A stretch of 64,000 nucleotides of DNA from Rhizobium sp. NRK18 (GTDB lineage: Bacteria > Pseudomonadota > Alphaproteobacteria > Rhizobiales > Rhizobiaceae): NCBI RefSeq assembly GCF_024385575.1, contig NZ_JANFMV010000001.1:3625681-3689680 (forward strand), in the 5' to 3' direction. Positions 36,639 through 46,750 of this stretch are shown one piece after another (positions within the stretch are counted from its first letter, which is position 1; each line of letters begins with the position of its first letter). The notes beneath the pieces were generated by a model. That model was not told the origin of the DNA. It searched no databases and saw only the letters and a program-made list of their open reading frames with translations. A program made the translations under genes and the position numbers.

Positions 36639-37586
36639 ATGCAGTATCGCGACCTCGGCCGGACCGGCATCCGGATTTCACCCATCGTTTTCGGCGGCAA
36701 CGTGTTCGGCTGGACGGCCGACGAGCAGACCTCGTTTTCCCTCCTGGACGCCTGGCTCGACGCCGGCTTCAACGCGATCGACACGGCGGACGTCTATTCC
36801 GCCTGGGTCGAAGGACACAGCGGCGGCGAATCCGAGGACATCATCGGACGCTGGATGAAGGCGCACAAGGTGGCGCGGGAGAAGGCCGTCATCGTCACAA
36901 AGGTCGGCCATCCCATGTGGGGCGACCAGAAGCGGCTCAAGGAAAAGTGGATCCTGCAGGCGGCGGAGGATTCGCTCAGACGTCTGCAGACAGATTACAT
37001 CGACGTCTACCTCGCGCATTTTCCGGACAAGGATACGCCCTACGAAGAGACGCTTGGCGCCATGGCAAAGCTCAAGGAACAGGGCAAGATCCGCTCGATC
37101 GGCGCGTCCAATCTCGACGCCGATCAGCTGTCGCAATCCCTTGCGGCGGTCGAAAAGGCCGGGCTGCCGCGCTATGACGTGCTGCAGCCGGAATACAATC
37201 TTCACAACCGCAGCCTTTTCGAAGGACCGCTTGCGGAGCTTTGCGTGAAGGAAGAGATCGGCGTCATCAGTTTTTATGCGCTGGCAGCAGGTTTCCTCAC
37301 CGGCAAATACCGTTCGAAGGCGGATACCGAAGGCAAGAGCCGCGGCGGCAGTGCGGCGCGCTATCTCGACGAGCGAGGCTTCGCCATTCTCGGCGCACTC
37401 GACCGCGTCGCCGAGGAGACCGGTGCCAAGCCGGCAGAGATCTCGATCGCATGGCTCCTGCGCAAGCGCGGGCTGACAGCACCGATCGCCAGCGCCACCA
37501 GCAAGGCGCAGCTCGACAGTATCGTGAATGCCGCAGCCCTGCAGCTGACGGACGAACAGATGCGTATGCTCGACGAAGCCGGCTAA
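36639..37586 (+). CDS. aldo/keto reductase
   Basis: NADPH-dependent (beta/alpha)8 reductase of 315 residues. The catalytic tetrad region is IDTADVYSAW (Asp and Tyr) and VIVTKVGHPMWG (Lys), and the YIDVYLAHFPDKDTP strand supplies the His. The C-terminal cofactor loop is APIASATSKAQLDSI. Substrate unknown. Its stop overlaps the convergent zntB stop region by 4 bases. Confidence 0.92.
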   Translation: MQYRDLGRTGIRISPIVFGGNVFGWTADEQTSFSLLDAWLDAGFNAIDTADVYSAWVEGHSGGESEDIIGRWMKAHKVAREKAVIVTKVGHPMWGDQKRLKEKWILQAAEDSLRRLQTDYIDVYLAHFPDKDTPYEETLGAMAKLKEQGKIRSIGASNLDADQLSQSLAAVEKAGLPRYDVLQPEYNLHNRSLFEGPLAELCVKEEIGVISFYALAAGFLTGKYRSKADTEGKSRGGSAARYLDERGFAILGALDRVAEETGAKPAEISIAWLLRKRGLTAPIASATSKAQLDSIVNAAALQLTDEQMRMLDEAG

Positions 37587-38581
37587 AGAATTCCGACCCG
37601 GCGCAGCAGCCACCAGGCTGCGGCGGTGGAGGCGATGATCAAGCCGAAGGCCCAGATCGTGCCGCTCGACCCGTCATGGGAAAACGGCAGGCCCGGCGTA
37701 TTCATGCCGAAGAAGCCGGTGACGAGCGTCGGCGGCAGCAGGAAAGCCGTCATCACCGACAGGATGTACAGGTGGCGGTTGGTCTCGGCCGAGAGGCGGG
37801 AATCGGCTTCTTCGTGCAGCAGACGGGCGCGATCCTGCAAGGCGGAGACCTCATGGTCGGCGGCTTCCAGCCGGCTGATCAGACGGGCTGCGGACTCGTC
37901 GAAGCCTTCCGGCATCTCGTCCTCGTCCCAGGCCGCCGCGTGGCGCATGGCGGTCAGCATGGTGCGCAGATAGCGATGCAGGCGGACGATGGAGCGGCGC
38001 AGCGGCTGCAGAGGGACCTGCCCTTCCCGCGGCTTGTGGCCGTAGACGGCGTCCTCGATCTCGTTCAGCTCCTCGGTGAATTCCAGCACCAGCTGGAACA
38101 TGGTCCGCTGGACCTCGACGACGAGCTGCTCGAACACGTCGATCGGGAGTGCGAACTTCGACGGGCTTTTCTCGATCGCGACACGCACCCGGTCGAGGCT
38201 GCGCAGCGGATGGACGCGCGTCGTGACGATCAGCCGACCGCAGATGGCGAAGTGCAGCCGGCCGAGATCGCGGGTGTGGCGATCGAACTCCCGCTGATAG
38301 TCGATCAGCGTGCCGTATAGCGAGCCCTCGTCGACGTTGACCGCCGGGTGGCTGTCTCTGGCGGTCAGGGCTATCAGCGCCGGTTCCGTCAGGTCGGGAA
38401 GCGTGGCGAGATAATCCGCGACACGCACATCCGCGAGATTGAGGTGCAGCCAGACGAAACCCTCCGACGCCGCGAGTGCTGCCGGCAGCGCCTCTTCCTT
38501 CAGCATGCCAGGCGTCTGCGAGCCCGGAAGCATGCCGCAGGCCCAGATCAGACCGGGCGTTTCGGTTTCGACGATCTGCAT
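37583..38581 (-). CDS. zntB: CorA/ZntB family divalent cation transporter
   Basis: CorA-superfamily channel/transporter of 332 residues: long cytoplasmic funnel domain and two C-terminal membrane helices. The signature GMN is present in TGFFGMNTPGLPFSHD near residue 290. The N-terminal WLHLNLADVRVADYL region and overall form suit ZntB (zinc) better than CorA (magnesium). Start placed at ATG 38581; a TTG one codon earlier also exists. Convergent with an aldo/keto reductase. Confidence 0.88.
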   Translation of the reverse strand: MQIVETETPGLIWACGMLPGSQTPGMLKEEALPAALAASEGFVWLHLNLADVRVADYLATLPDLTEPALIALTARDSHPAVNVDEGSLYGTLIDYQREFDRHTRDLGRLHFAICGRLIVTTRVHPLRSLDRVRVAIEKSPSKFALPIDVFEQLVVEVQRTMFQLVLEFTEELNEIEDAVYGHKPREGQVPLQPLRRSIVRLHRYLRTMLTAMRHAAAWDEDEMPEGFDESAARLISRLEAADHEVSALQDRARLLHEEADSRLSAETNRHLYILSVMTAFLLPPTLVTGFFGMNTPGLPFSHDGSSGTIWAFGLIIASTAAAWWLLRRVGIL

Positions 38582-38688
38582 CAATCACTCACAAGGCTGG
38601 CATTTCGGTTGGCCCTAGACATTCCGCAAGCGGACCGAATGTGCAAGGGCTTCCGGCGAGAAAAGACCTGCCGCAATCGGCCGCAGGG

Positions 38689-39579
38689 TCAGCCGGAATG
38701 GCGGAAGAAGTCGATGAAGGCGCGCAAGGCCGGCCGCATCTGGCGGCGCGAGGGATAATAGATGTGGAAGCCGTCGAAGGGCGGCGTCCAGTCCTCAAGC
38801 ACCGCGACGAGCCGGCCTTCGGCCAGATCACGTTCGATGCGGCGGTCGAACACATAGGCAAGACCGGCGCCATCAAGCGCTGCGGTCCGCATCAACCGTT
38901 GGTCGGAGAGGATGACTGGCCCGCGCACGTCCACCTCGATCGGCTTGCCATCCTTTTCGAACTCCCAGCGGTAGAGCCGGCCGCTGGAAAAGCGCCTGCG
39001 AATACAGCGGTGGTGAATCAGGTCGCCGGGATGCACCGGCTTCGGATGGTCTGCAAAATAGTCCGGCGACCCCACCACGATGCCGCGCCAGGGGCCGCTC
39101 ACCTTGACCGCGATCATGTCCGCTTCCAGATGCTCGCCGAGCCGAAGACCGGCGTCGAAACCGTTCTCGACGATATCCTCGAACCGGTCGTTGGTGCGGA
39201 TATCGAGCTCGATATCCGGGTAGCGGGCCACGAAGGCGCCGAGCTTGGGCACGACCAGATCCTCGGCGGCAAGCAGCGGCATGGTGATGCGCAGCGGTCC
39301 CGCCGGCCGGTTGCCGCTGTCGGCGACGGCGGAGAGACCGGCGTCGATTTCGGCAAAGGCGGGAGCGACGGTCGCCAGCAGCCTTTCGCCCTCCTCCGTC
39401 GGCCGGACGCTGCGGGTGGTGCGGGCCAGCAGTCGGACCCCGAGGCTTTCCTCAAGGCTGCCGATCGCATGGCTGACGGCCGATGGCGCGATCTCAAGTT
39501 CGCGGGCGGCGGCGCGAAAGCTGCCGGCCCTGGCGACGGCGGCAAAGACGGCGAGTTGGGAGAGAAGCGTGCGGTTCAT
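38689..39579 (-). CDS. LysR family transcriptional regulator
   Basis: LTTR of 296 residues. The winged helix-turn-helix is N-terminal (LAVFAAVARAGSFRAAARELEIAPSAVSHAIGSLEESLGVRLLARTTRSV) and an effector-binding domain follows from about residue 90. It is divergent from the second aldo/keto reductase across 109 bases, so it probably controls that gene. I could not single out a clear T-N11-A box. Confidence 0.93.
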   Translation of the reverse strand: MNRTLLSQLAVFAAVARAGSFRAAARELEIAPSAVSHAIGSLEESLGVRLLARTTRSVRPTEEGERLLATVAPAFAEIDAGLSAVADSGNRPAGPLRITMPLLAAEDLVVPKLGAFVARYPDIELDIRTNDRFEDIVENGFDAGLRLGEHLEADMIAVKVSGPWRGIVVGSPDYFADHPKPVHPGDLIHHRCIRRRFSSGRLYRWEFEKDGKPIEVDVRGPVILSDQRLMRTAALDGAGLAYVFDRRIERDLAEGRLVAVLEDWTPPFDGFHIYYPSRRQMRPALRAFIDFFRHSG

Positions 39580-39688
39580 TGGTCCATTATTTAGATCAAC
39601 CTATTGCCAATTGCACGGATTATCAGCGCGACAGACCCGGCCTATAGTTCGGCCCATCCCAAGTACACCCGCAACTGAGGAGATCGTC

Positions 39689-40687
39689 ATGAAAAACCGC
39701 ACACTTGGACAAGGCCTTTCCGTATCCGCCATCGGCCTCGGCTGCATGGGCATGAGCCATGCCTATGGCGGCTATGACGAGGCGGACTCCATCAAGACGC
39801 TGCATCGTGCCGTCGAGATCGGCGTGACCTTCTTCGACACGGCGGAAGCCTACGGCCCCTTCACCAACGAAGTTCTGGTCGGCAAGGCGCTGAAACCGTT
39901 GCGCGACAAGGTCGTGATCGCCACCAAGTTCGGCTTCAAGATCGATCCGGACAAGTCGGACGCACAGGCGCTTTCCGGCACCGACGGCCGGCCCGAGCAT
40001 GCGCGCGCGGTGGCCGAAGCCTCGCTCAAGCGGCTCGACACGGATGTCATCGATCTCTTCTACCTGCACCGCATGGACCCGACCGTGCCGATCGAAGACA
40101 CCGTCGGCGCGATGGGCGACCTGGTGAAGGAAGGCAAGGTCCGCCATATCGGACTGTCCGAGGTTTCCGCCGAAACGCTGGCGAAGGCCCATGCCATCCA
40201 TCCGATCACCGCCCTGCAAAGCGAATATTCGCTCTGGACCCGCGATGTGGAAAGCAATGGCGTGCTTGACGCCTGCCGCACGCTCGGCATCGGTTTCGTA
40301 CCCTTCAGCCCGCTCGGTCGAGGCTTCCTCACCGGCAAGATGCGCTCGACCGAGGGGCTTGCGGCCAACGACTTCCGCCTGTCCCTGCCGCGCTTCCAGA
40401 AGGAAAACATGGACGCCAATCAGCGACTGGTCGCCATCGTCGAGGAGATTGCCGCCGACAAGCAGGCGACCGCCGCCCAGGTGGCGCTCGCCTGGGTTCT
40501 GGCGCAGGGCGACATGATAGTCCCCATTCCCGGCGCACGGCGGATCGCGCATCTGGAACAGAATGCGGCAGCGGTCGATGTCGGCCTGTCGCAGGCCGAT
40601 CTCGACCGGCTGGCCGACGCCTTTGCCCCGGACCATGTTGCCGGCAATCGCTATCCCGAAGCGATGTCGGCGATGGTCAACCGCTAG
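39689..40687 (+). CDS. aldo/keto reductase (YafB/Yhd-like)
   Basis: Reductase of 332 residues, opening MKNRTLGQGLSVSAIGLGCMGMSHAYGG, the signature of the AKR13/YdhF-like group. Catalytic Asp/Tyr in FFDTAEAYGPF, Lys in VIATKFGF, and the cofactor loop VPIPGARRIAHLEQN near the end. TGAGGAG precedes the ATG at 39689. Divergent from the LysR gene that likely regulates it. Only distantly similar to the aldo/keto reductase at 36639. Confidence 0.93.
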   Translation: MKNRTLGQGLSVSAIGLGCMGMSHAYGGYDEADSIKTLHRAVEIGVTFFDTAEAYGPFTNEVLVGKALKPLRDKVVIATKFGFKIDPDKSDAQALSGTDGRPEHARAVAEASLKRLDTDVIDLFYLHRMDPTVPIEDTVGAMGDLVKEGKVRHIGLSEVSAETLAKAHAIHPITALQSEYSLWTRDVESNGVLDACRTLGIGFVPFSPLGRGFLTGKMRSTEGLAANDFRLSLPRFQKENMDANQRLVAIVEEIAADKQATAAQVALAWVLAQGDMIVPIPGARRIAHLEQNAAAVDVGLSQADLDRLADAFAPDHVAGNRYPEAMSAMVNR

Positions 40688-40756
40688 GCGGCAAGATGCC
40701 ATTGCGGTCCGGATGTGTTAATGTAGCCATTCCACATTCGGACCGGGAGGAACGCG

Positions 40757-41116
40757 ATGAGTGACAGGCAGGCCGTTGAAACCACCGTCCATCTCTATGT
40801 GGAAGGGATGGCCTTCGGGAATGCGGGGGCGCTGAAGAAGGCGTTTCATCCGCAGGCCTCGATCATCGGAAATTATCAGGGCGCGGTGGAATGGTTGACG
40901 CGCGACGCCTTCATCGAAGCGGTGCTGGCCGAAGAGTCGGCGGATCCGGCGAGCCAGCCCTTCATGGATATCCATTCGATCGACGTTGCCGGCGACACGG
41001 CCAGCGCCAAAGTGACCGACGACTTCGCCGGCCTGCGCTTCACCGATCTTCTGTCCCTGCTGAAGGTCGACGGGCACTGGCAGATCGTCAGCAAGGTCTA
41101 TTACATTCATCCATGA
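40757..41116 (+). CDS. NTF2-like (SnoaL/lumazine-type) small protein
   Basis: Cytoplasmic NTF2-fold protein of 119 residues (putative lumazine-binding type). It begins DRQAVETTVHLYVEGMAFGNAGALKKAFHPQASIIG and ends LLKVDGHWQIVSKVYYIHP, both family-typical. Function unknown. GGGAGG lies 6-7 bases before the ATG. A shared terminator follows. Confidence 0.87.
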   Translation: MSDRQAVETTVHLYVEGMAFGNAGALKKAFHPQASIIGNYQGAVEWLTRDAFIEAVLAEESADPASQPFMDIHSIDVAGDTASAKVTDDFAGLRFTDLLSLLKVDGHWQIVSKVYYIHP

Positions 41117-41142
41117 AAAACGGCCGGCGAAACGCCGGCCGT
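41115..41142 (-). terminator. bidirectional terminator, strong for pheT
   Basis: Stem ACGGCCGGC / GCCGGCCGT with a five-base loop (41120-41128 with 41134-41142). The minus strand has five Ts after it, giving pheT a strong terminator; on the plus strand the tail is weaker. Confidence 0.8.
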
Positions 41143-41168
41143 CTTCCGTTCTATCAATCGGCTCGCGA

Positions 41169-43598
41169 TCAGGCGCGCAACACGCCGCCGGTCGTCTTTT
41201 CGACATTGGCGACGATCTTGGCCGACAGGGCCTCGAAATCTTCATCCGTCAGCGTACGGTCGGTCGGCTGGATCGCCACTTCGATGGCAATCGACTTCTT
41301 GCCTTCGCCGAGCGACGCGCCTTCAAAGATATCGAAGACGTTGACGGCAGTGATCAGCTTGCGATCGGCACTCGTTGCAGCGCGCAGGATGGCCCCGGCT
41401 TCGACCGACTTGTCGACCACGAAAGCGAAGTCACGCTTGGCCGCCTGGAAGGGCGAAAGATCGAGCGCCGGCTTGGTGCGGGTCGCCTTCTTCTTCGGCT
41501 CCGGCATGGCGTCGACATAGACTTCGAAGCCGCAAAGCGCGCCCGTGGCGTCCATGGCTTCGAGCGTCAGCGGATGGAACTCGCCGAAATAGCCGAGCAC
41601 AACCTTCGGACCCATCTTGATGGTTCCGGAGCGACCGGGGTGGAACCATTCCGGTCCGCCCTGCTCGATCTGGATGTTGCCCATGGGCAGGCCGCAGGCT
41701 TCCAGCACGGCGAGCGCGTCGGCCTTGGCGTCGAAGACGTCGACCGGCTTGCCGCCGCCCTTGGCCGCGTTCGACCACATGCGGCCGGAGCCGGCAAGCG
41801 AGGCCGTGCCACGACGCACACCGCCAGCAACACGGCGCTGGCCGTCGGGCGTGTCGGTTTCGTAGGTGCCGGAGACCTCGAAGATCGCGACGTCGCCATA
41901 CCCCTTGTCGGCATTGCGCTGGGCAGCGGCAATGAGACCCGGCAGGAGTGACGGACGCATGTCCGACATGTCGGCGGCAATCGGGTTGGCGAGCTTCAGC
42001 TTCGGCGAGCCGCCGCCGAAGAGCTTCGCCTGTTCTTCGGAGATGAACGACCAGGTAACGGCTTCCAGCATGCCGCGCGAAGCAAGCGCCCGCTTGGCGG
42101 TGCGGGTGCGGATCTGCAGCGTCGTCAGGATCTTGCCGTTGACGGCACCGAAGCTTTCGAGCGGCGCGCCGGACACCCGGTCTACGCCGTGAATGCGCAG
42201 CACCTCTTCCACGAGATCGGCCTTGCCCTCGACATCGGGACGCCAGGAAGGAACGGTCACATCCGCACGTTCACCCTTCGACGTGACGCCGAAGCCGAGC
42301 GAGGTCAGGATCTTGACGCTTTCCTCGGCATGGACGTCGATGCCGGTCAGGCGCTTCACTTCCGCAAACGGGAAGTCGATGACCTTGCCCTTGTAGCCGT
42401 CATAGCCGACGACATCGAGCTTGGCCGGCGTACCGCCGCATAGCTCGAGCACCAGCTCGGTGGCGCGCTCGATGCCCGGAACCATGTATTCCGGATCGAC
42501 GCCGCGTTCGAAGCGGTAGCGGGCATCGGTGATGATGCCATGAGCGCGGCCGGACTTGGCGATGTTCATCGGGTCCCAGAGCGCCGATTCGATCAGCACG
42601 TCGACGGTATTCTCGTCGCAGCCGGAATGCTCGCCGCCCATGATGCCGCCGATCGACTCGATGCCGTTGTCATCGGCGATGACGACGTTGGCCGGATTGA
42701 GTTCGTATTCGCGCTCGTCGAGCGCCAGCACCTTCTCGCCGTCCTTGGCGCGGCGAACCGTGAGGTTGCCGGCGACCTTGGCGGCGTCGAAGACGTGCAG
42801 CGGGCGGCCCTGGTCGAAGGTCATGTAATTGGTGACGTCGACCAGCGCGTTGATCGGACGAAGACCGATCGCCTTCAGCCGCTTCTGCATCCAGACAGGG
42901 CTGGAGCCGTTCTTGACGCCGCGCACCAGGCGCAGCGCGAAGCCCGGGCAGAGGTGCTTGTCTTCGGCGGAAAAATCGAGCGTCACCTTGACCGGCGTCT
43001 CGCCATCGACGGCGAAGGACGGCGCGGGGCGGGTCTTAAGCTTGCCGAGGCCGGAAGCGGCCAGATCGCGGGCAATGCCGAAGACGCCGGTGCAGTCCGG
43101 ACGGTTCGGCGTCAGGTTGATCTCGATGACCGGATCGTCAAGGCCGGCATAGGCGGCGTAGGAGGTGCCGACCGGCGCAGTGTCCGGCAGATCGATGATG
43201 CCGTCGTGATTGTCGGAAATCATCAGCTCCTTTTCGGAGCACATCATGCCGTGGCTTTCGACACCGCGGATCTTGCCGACCGACAGTGTGACGTCGATGC
43301 CCGGCACATAATCGCCCGGCCGCGCCAGCGCGCCGACGAGGCCGGCGCGTGCATTCGGCGCGCCGCAGACGATCTGCACGGGCTTGCCGTCGCCGGCATC
43401 GACCGACAGCACCTTCAGGCGATCGGCTTCCGGATGCTTTTCCGCCGAGAGCACCTTGGCGATGACGAAAGGCTTGAAGGCCGCCCGGTCGTCGACATCC
43501 TCGACCTCCAGCCCGATCATCGTCAGGCGGGCGCAGATCTCTTCGAGCGTTGCTTCGGTTTCAAGGTGTTCCTTGAGCCAGGAGAGTGTGAATTTCAT
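41169..43598 (-). CDS. pheT: phenylalanine--tRNA ligase subunit beta
   Basis: Beta subunit of the (alpha-beta)2 PheRS; 809 residues, normal for rhizobia. N-terminal [12 protein letters not shown], tRNA-binding (EMAP-like) domain about 40-150, the B3/B4 editing domain ([23 protein letters not shown]), the B5 DNA-binding-like domain and the C-terminal ferredoxin-like anticodon-binding domain ([15 protein letters not shown] to end). Its ATG overlaps the DUF2442 stop by 4 bases, so it is translated by coupling. Last gene of pheS-DUF2442-pheT. Confidence 0.97.
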   Translation of the reverse strand: MKFTLSWLKEHLETEATLEEICARLTMIGLEVEDVDDRAAFKPFVIAKVLSAEKHPEADRLKVLSVDAGDGKPVQIVCGAPNARAGLVGALARPGDYVPGIDVTLSVGKIRGVESHGMMCSEKELMISDNHDGIIDLPDTAPVGTSYAAYAGLDDPVIEINLTPNRPDCTGVFGIARDLAASGLGKLKTRPAPSFAVDGETPVKVTLDFSAEDKHLCPGFALRLVRGVKNGSSPVWMQKRLKAIGLRPINALVDVTNYMTFDQGRPLHVFDAAKVAGNLTVRRAKDGEKVLALDEREYELNPANVVIADDNGIESIGGIMGGEHSGCDENTVDVLIESALWDPMNIAKSGRAHGIITDARYRFERGVDPEYMVPGIERATELVLELCGGTPAKLDVVGYDGYKGKVIDFPFAEVKRLTGIDVHAEESVKILTSLGFGVTSKGERADVTVPSWRPDVEGKADLVEEVLRIHGVDRVSGAPLESFGAVNGKILTTLQIRTRTAKRALASRGMLEAVTWSFISEEQAKLFGGGSPKLKLANPIAADMSDMRPSLLPGLIAAAQRNADKGYGDVAIFEVSGTYETDTPDGQRRVAGGVRRGTASLAGSGRMWSNAAKGGGKPVDVFDAKADALAVLEACGLPMGNIQIEQGGPEWFHPGRSGTIKMGPKVVLGYFGEFHPLTLEAMDATGALCGFEVYVDAMPEPKKKATRTKPALDLSPFQAAKRDFAFVVDKSVEAGAILRAATSADRKLITAVNVFDIFEGASLGEGKKSIAIEVAIQPTDRTLTDEDFEALSAKIVANVEKTTGGVLRA

Positions 43599-43918
43599 TG
43601 GTCCATTCTTTCCGATACGGATCTCAACAATGCGTCTGCTTCAAGTTCGGACTGCGGGGCGACAGCGGCCTTGACGGCGGCTTCGCCGGCGAGCAGGTCG
43701 GAGACCGCGATTTCCGCGCCAAGCTCCGGCCAGAAGACGCTGGCCGACATGAACTCCATGGCGTTGCGTTCGGTCGGCGTCGCCGCTTCAAGAGCCGGCG
43801 CCCAGCCGACCGGCACGGAAATCACACGGCCGTCGGCCAGTTCCACATGCAGGTAGCTATCGTCGCACATGGCGTCGACGGGCTGCCGGCGATGATCGTC
43901 GGGGGCCACCGACGTCAC
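43595..43918 (-). CDS. DUF2442 domain protein between pheS and pheT
   Basis: Protein of 107 residues (91 if the internal ATG at 43870 is used). The DUF2442 core reads [36 protein letters not shown], then [19 protein letters not shown]2442 is often found in small two-gene modules and has no established activity. The GTG at 43918 overlaps the pheS stop (GTGA) and its stop overlaps the pheT start (ATGA), so the three are one coupled unit. A further C-terminal extension of about 30 residues follows the domain. Confidence 0.8.
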   Translation of the reverse strand: MTSVAPDDHRRQPVDAMCDDSYLHVELADGRVISVPVGWAPALEAATPTERNAMEFMSASVFWPELGAEIAVSDLLAGEAAVKAAVAPQSELEADALLRSVSERMDQ

Positions 43919-44997
43919 GACGACAGACCTGCAAACAGCGTCGGCATGTCCAGCGGACGGAAGCCGTAATGGGTCATCCAGCGGGCGTCGGCGTTGAAGA
44001 AGTCGCGCAGGTCCGGCATGCCGTATTTCAGCATGGCGATGCGATCGAGGCCCATGCCCCAGGCAAAGCCCTGATACTCGTCCGGGTCGAGCCCGCCGAA
44101 CTTCAGGACGTTCGGATGCACCATGCCGCAGCCGAGGATTTCCATCCAGTCGGTGCCTTCGCCGAACTTCACGATCGGGCCGGAACGGTCGCACTGGATG
44201 TCGACTTCGAAGGACGGCTCGGTGAAGGGGAAGAAGGACGGGCGGAAGCGCATGGTGACGCTGTCGACCTCGAAGAAGGCCTTGCAGAACTCTTCCAGCA
44301 CCCAGCGCAGATTGGCGACGTTCGCCTTCTTGTCGATCACCAGACCTTCGACCTGGTGGAACATCGGCGAGTGCGTAGCATCACTGTCCTGGCGGTAGGT
44401 CTTGCCGGGAATGATGATGCGGATCGGCGGCTCCTCAGCCTCCATGGTGCGGATCTGCACAGGCGACGTGTGGGTGCGCAGCACCTTGCGCTCGCCCTTT
44501 TCGTCGGCGCCGAAGAAGAAGGTGTCGTGCATCTCGCGCGCCGGATGGCCTTCCGGGAAGTTCAGCGCAGTGAAATTGTAGTAGTCCGTCTCGACGTCGG
44601 GGCCTTCCGCAATGGAGAAGCCCATGTCGCCGAAGATCGCCGTGATCTCGTCGACGATCTGGCTGATCGGATGGATGCGGCCGCGCTCGGCGGGAGAGGA
44701 GCGGACGGGCAGCGAGACGTCGACGGTCTCGGCCTTCAGGCGTTCGGCGATGGCGGCGGCCTTCAGTTCGGACTTGCGGGCGGCGATCGCCTCGGCGACC
44801 TCGTCGCGCATCGCATTGATCTCGGCGCCGCGGGTCTTGCGTTCTTCCGGCGACATCTTGCCGAGCGTCTTCAAAAGCTCGGAGATGGAGCCCTTCTTGC
44901 CGAGAGCGGAGACACGCACCGCTTCGATCGAGCCTTCATCAAGGGCTGCGGCAATGTCGCTCATCAGCGATGTTTTCAAAATTTCCAGGTCGGACAT
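43915..44997 (-). CDS. pheS: phenylalanine--tRNA ligase subunit alpha
   Basis: Catalytic alpha subunit of PheRS, 360 residues. N-terminal coiled-coil arm (about 1-85), then the class II core: motif 2 TSPVQIRTM, motif 2/3 regions [32 protein letters not shown] and [22 protein letters not shown]. The ATG at 44997 follows AGGAAAG. An ATG 36 bases upstream is in frame but unlikely. Confidence 0.97.
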   Translation of the reverse strand: MSDLEILKTSLMSDIAAALDEGSIEAVRVSALGKKGSISELLKTLGKMSPEERKTRGAEINAMRDEVAEAIAARKSELKAAAIAERLKAETVDVSLPVRSSPAERGRIHPISQIVDEITAIFGDMGFSIAEGPDVETDYYNFTALNFPEGHPAREMHDTFFFGADEKGERKVLRTHTSPVQIRTMEAEEPPIRIIIPGKTYRQDSDATHSPMFHQVEGLVIDKKANVANLRWVLEEFCKAFFEVDSVTMRFRPSFFPFTEPSFEVDIQCDRSGPIVKFGEGTDWMEILGCGMVHPNVLKFGGLDPDEYQGFAWGMGLDRIAMLKYGMPDLRDFFNADARWMTHYGFRPLDMPTLFAGLSS

Positions 44998-45068
44998 GTT
45001 TCTCAAAACTTTCCTAATCGTCTGCCGGCGCATTGCTTAATCCGCCAGCAGGACCCTGACAACAGAAA

Positions 45069-45100
45069 AACCCGCGCTGGCCTGCCAGCGCGGGTTTCCC
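45069..45100 (-). terminator. terminator after rplT
   Basis: Perfect 12-bp stem AACCCGCGCTGG / CCAGCGCGGGTT (45069-45080 with 45085-45096), loop CCTG, and on the minus strand a run of Ts after the stem. Ends rpmI-rplT and separates it from pheST. Confidence 0.9.
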
Positions 45101-45138
45101 AATTCTCAAATCACTTACAAGCTTGGGAAGCGCTGGTC

Positions 45139-45543
45139 TTAGCCGACTGCGCGTTCAAACTCGTTGGTGGTGCCTTCAGACTTCAGGTACTCGAGTGCCT
45201 TCTTGGAGGCAGCAACGAGCGCACCGAATGCTTCCGGCTCATGGATCGCCATGTCGGAGAGAACCTTGCGGTCGACTTCGATGCCAGCCTTGTTCAGGCC
45301 GTCGATGAAGCGGCCGTAGGTCAGGCCGAATTCGCGCACAGCGGCGTTGATACGCTGGATCCACAGAGCGCGGAAGTTGCGCTTGTTGACCTTGCGGTCG
45401 CGGTAAGCGTACTGCTTGGCGCGATCAACCGCAGCCTTGGCGGTGCGGATGGTATTCTTGCGGCGGCCGTAATAGCCCTTGGCTGCCTTGAGGGTCTTCT
45501 TGTGCTTGGCGTGAGCGGTTACGCCGCGTTTTACACGTGCCAT
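45139..45543 (-). CDS. rplT: 50S ribosomal protein L20
   Basis: Ribosomal protein bL20, 134 residues, binding 23S rRNA early in assembly. The N-terminal basic tail [26 protein letters not shown] and the block [28 protein letters not shown] are diagnostic. It follows rpmI by 37 bases and is co-transcribed. C-terminus has the short alphaproteobacterial extension. Confidence 0.98.
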   Translation of the reverse strand: MARVKRGVTAHAKHKKTLKAAKGYYGRRKNTIRTAKAAVDRAKQYAYRDRKVNKRNFRALWIQRINAAVREFGLTYGRFIDGLNKAGIEVDRKVLSDMAIHEPEAFGALVAASKKALEYLKSEGTTNEFERAVG

Positions 45544-45580
45544 GTCATGATCTCCTTAAAATCCAAAAATGCCGAAAGTC

Positions 45581-45784
45581 TCAGAGACCGTTGGGCAGGT
45601 AGTTCTTCACGACCTTCTTGCCGTCAGCGTCGGCGAGAACCATCGTGCCGCGAGCATCGCGGATGAACTTGTTGGACCGCTTGATCATGCCGTGGCGCTT
45701 GCCGGCGGCAGCCGCGACGACCTTGCCGGACGCGGTGATCTTGAACCGCTTCTTGGCGGACGATTTCGTCTTCATCTTGGGCAT
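45581..45784 (-). CDS. rpmI: 50S ribosomal protein L35
   Basis: Ribosomal protein bL35, 67 residues: [20 protein letters not shown] start and a very basic body ending in [10 protein letters not shown]. Start at 45784 gives the normal length. First gene of rpmI-rplT; the region upstream contains the infC terminator. Confidence 0.97.
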   Translation of the reverse strand: MPKMKTKSSAKKRFKITASGKVVAAAAGKRHGMIKRSNKFIRDARGTMVLADADGKKVVKNYLPNGL

Positions 45785-45949
45785 TTTGCTACTCCGTTCT
45801 TCATATTGGTCGCGGACCCGTTGAAGAGGCAGGTCCGACAGCATTAAGAACGGCCTCGGCATGCCCTGCCGGACCGTTCGGAACGCGCGCTTATAACCGC
45901 AAGGCCTTGAAAGCGCAACCCGGGTCCCGCGCTTTGTTTCCCGGAATGC

Positions 45950-45975
45950 AAAAAGCCGCCCGATGACGAGCGGCT
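45950..45975 (-). terminator. terminator between infC and rpmI
   Basis: On the minus strand AGCCGC ... GCGGCT (45970-45975 with 45954-45959) followed by a T-run at 45950-45954. It should separate infC from rpmI-rplT at least partly. Confidence 0.6.
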
Positions 45976-46002
45976 TCCAGCAAAATCGGTCTTCAATGCA
46001 GC

Positions 46003-46539
46003 TCAGCGCGGAGCGAGAACCATCATCATCTGACGGCCTTCGAGCTTCGGCTCGGCCTCGACCTTGGCGATTTCCGCCGTGTCGTCCTTGACCTGCATCA
46101 GGAGCTTCATGCCGAGTTCCTGGTGCGCCATTTCACGACCGCGGAAACGCAAGGTGACCTTGACCTTGTCGCCTTCCTCGAAGAAGCGGTTCATCGCCTT
46201 CATCTTCACCTCGTAGTCATGGGTGTCGATGTTCGGGCGCATCTTGATCTCCTTGATCTCGATGACCTTCTGCTTCTTGCGCTGCTCGGCGGCCTTCTTC
46301 TGGTTCTGATACTTCAGCTTGCCCAGATCGAGGATCTTGCAGACCGGCGGTTCAGAGTTCGGAGAGATTTCGACGAGGTCGAGACCCGCCTGTTCGGCAA
46401 GCGCCAGAGCTTCATCGGTGGAAACGACGCCGAGATTCTGGCCTTCATCGTTGATGAGCTGGATTTTGGGAACGCGAATGTCCCCATTGGCGCGAGGGCC
46501 CTCGCTGGTCGGTGCGCCGGCTTTGAAAGGTCTGCGAAT
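46003..46539 (-). CDS. infC: translation initiation factor IF-3 (ATT start codon)
   Basis: IF-3 of 178 residues. From the ATT at 46539 the frame reads [16 protein letters not shown]..., then [12 protein letters not shown] strand, [34 protein letters not shown] and the C-terminal domain with [15 protein letters not shown]. No ATG or GTG exists near the start and GAGGAG lies 9 bases upstream, so the start is ATT, as in most bacterial infC genes. The rare start lets IF-3 repress its own translation. rpmI, rplT and pheST follow downstream. Confidence 0.95.
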   Translation of the reverse strand: MRRPFKAGAPTSEGPRANGDIRVPKIQLINDEGQNLGVVSTDEALALAEQAGLDLVEISPNSEPPVCKILDLGKLKYQNQKKAAEQRKKQKVIEIKEIKMRPNIDTHDYEVKMKAMNRFFEEGDKVKVTLRFRGREMAHQELGMKLLMQVKDDTAEIAKVEAEPKLEGRQMMMVLAPR

Positions 46540-46750
46540 GGTCGTGTTCTCCTCAAACTATTGCAGATAACGGTCGAATAAACGCGGATAGCTCCGCTTT
46601 TCGCGGCAATGTCGTGATTACCCCGGTGAAGTCAATAGCACGCCTTCAAGAAAAAATCACCACCTGTCCGCAGGAGACAGAATCTGGTTTAACACGGGGA
46701 AAATTCAACCCTCATGCCCTCAAAAGCAAAGCGGAGCGGATAAAATCGAC

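Noticed and set aside
39580..39688. LysR operator between the LysR gene and the aldo/keto reductase
   Set aside because: Several weak T-N11-A matches but none with a good inverted repeat.
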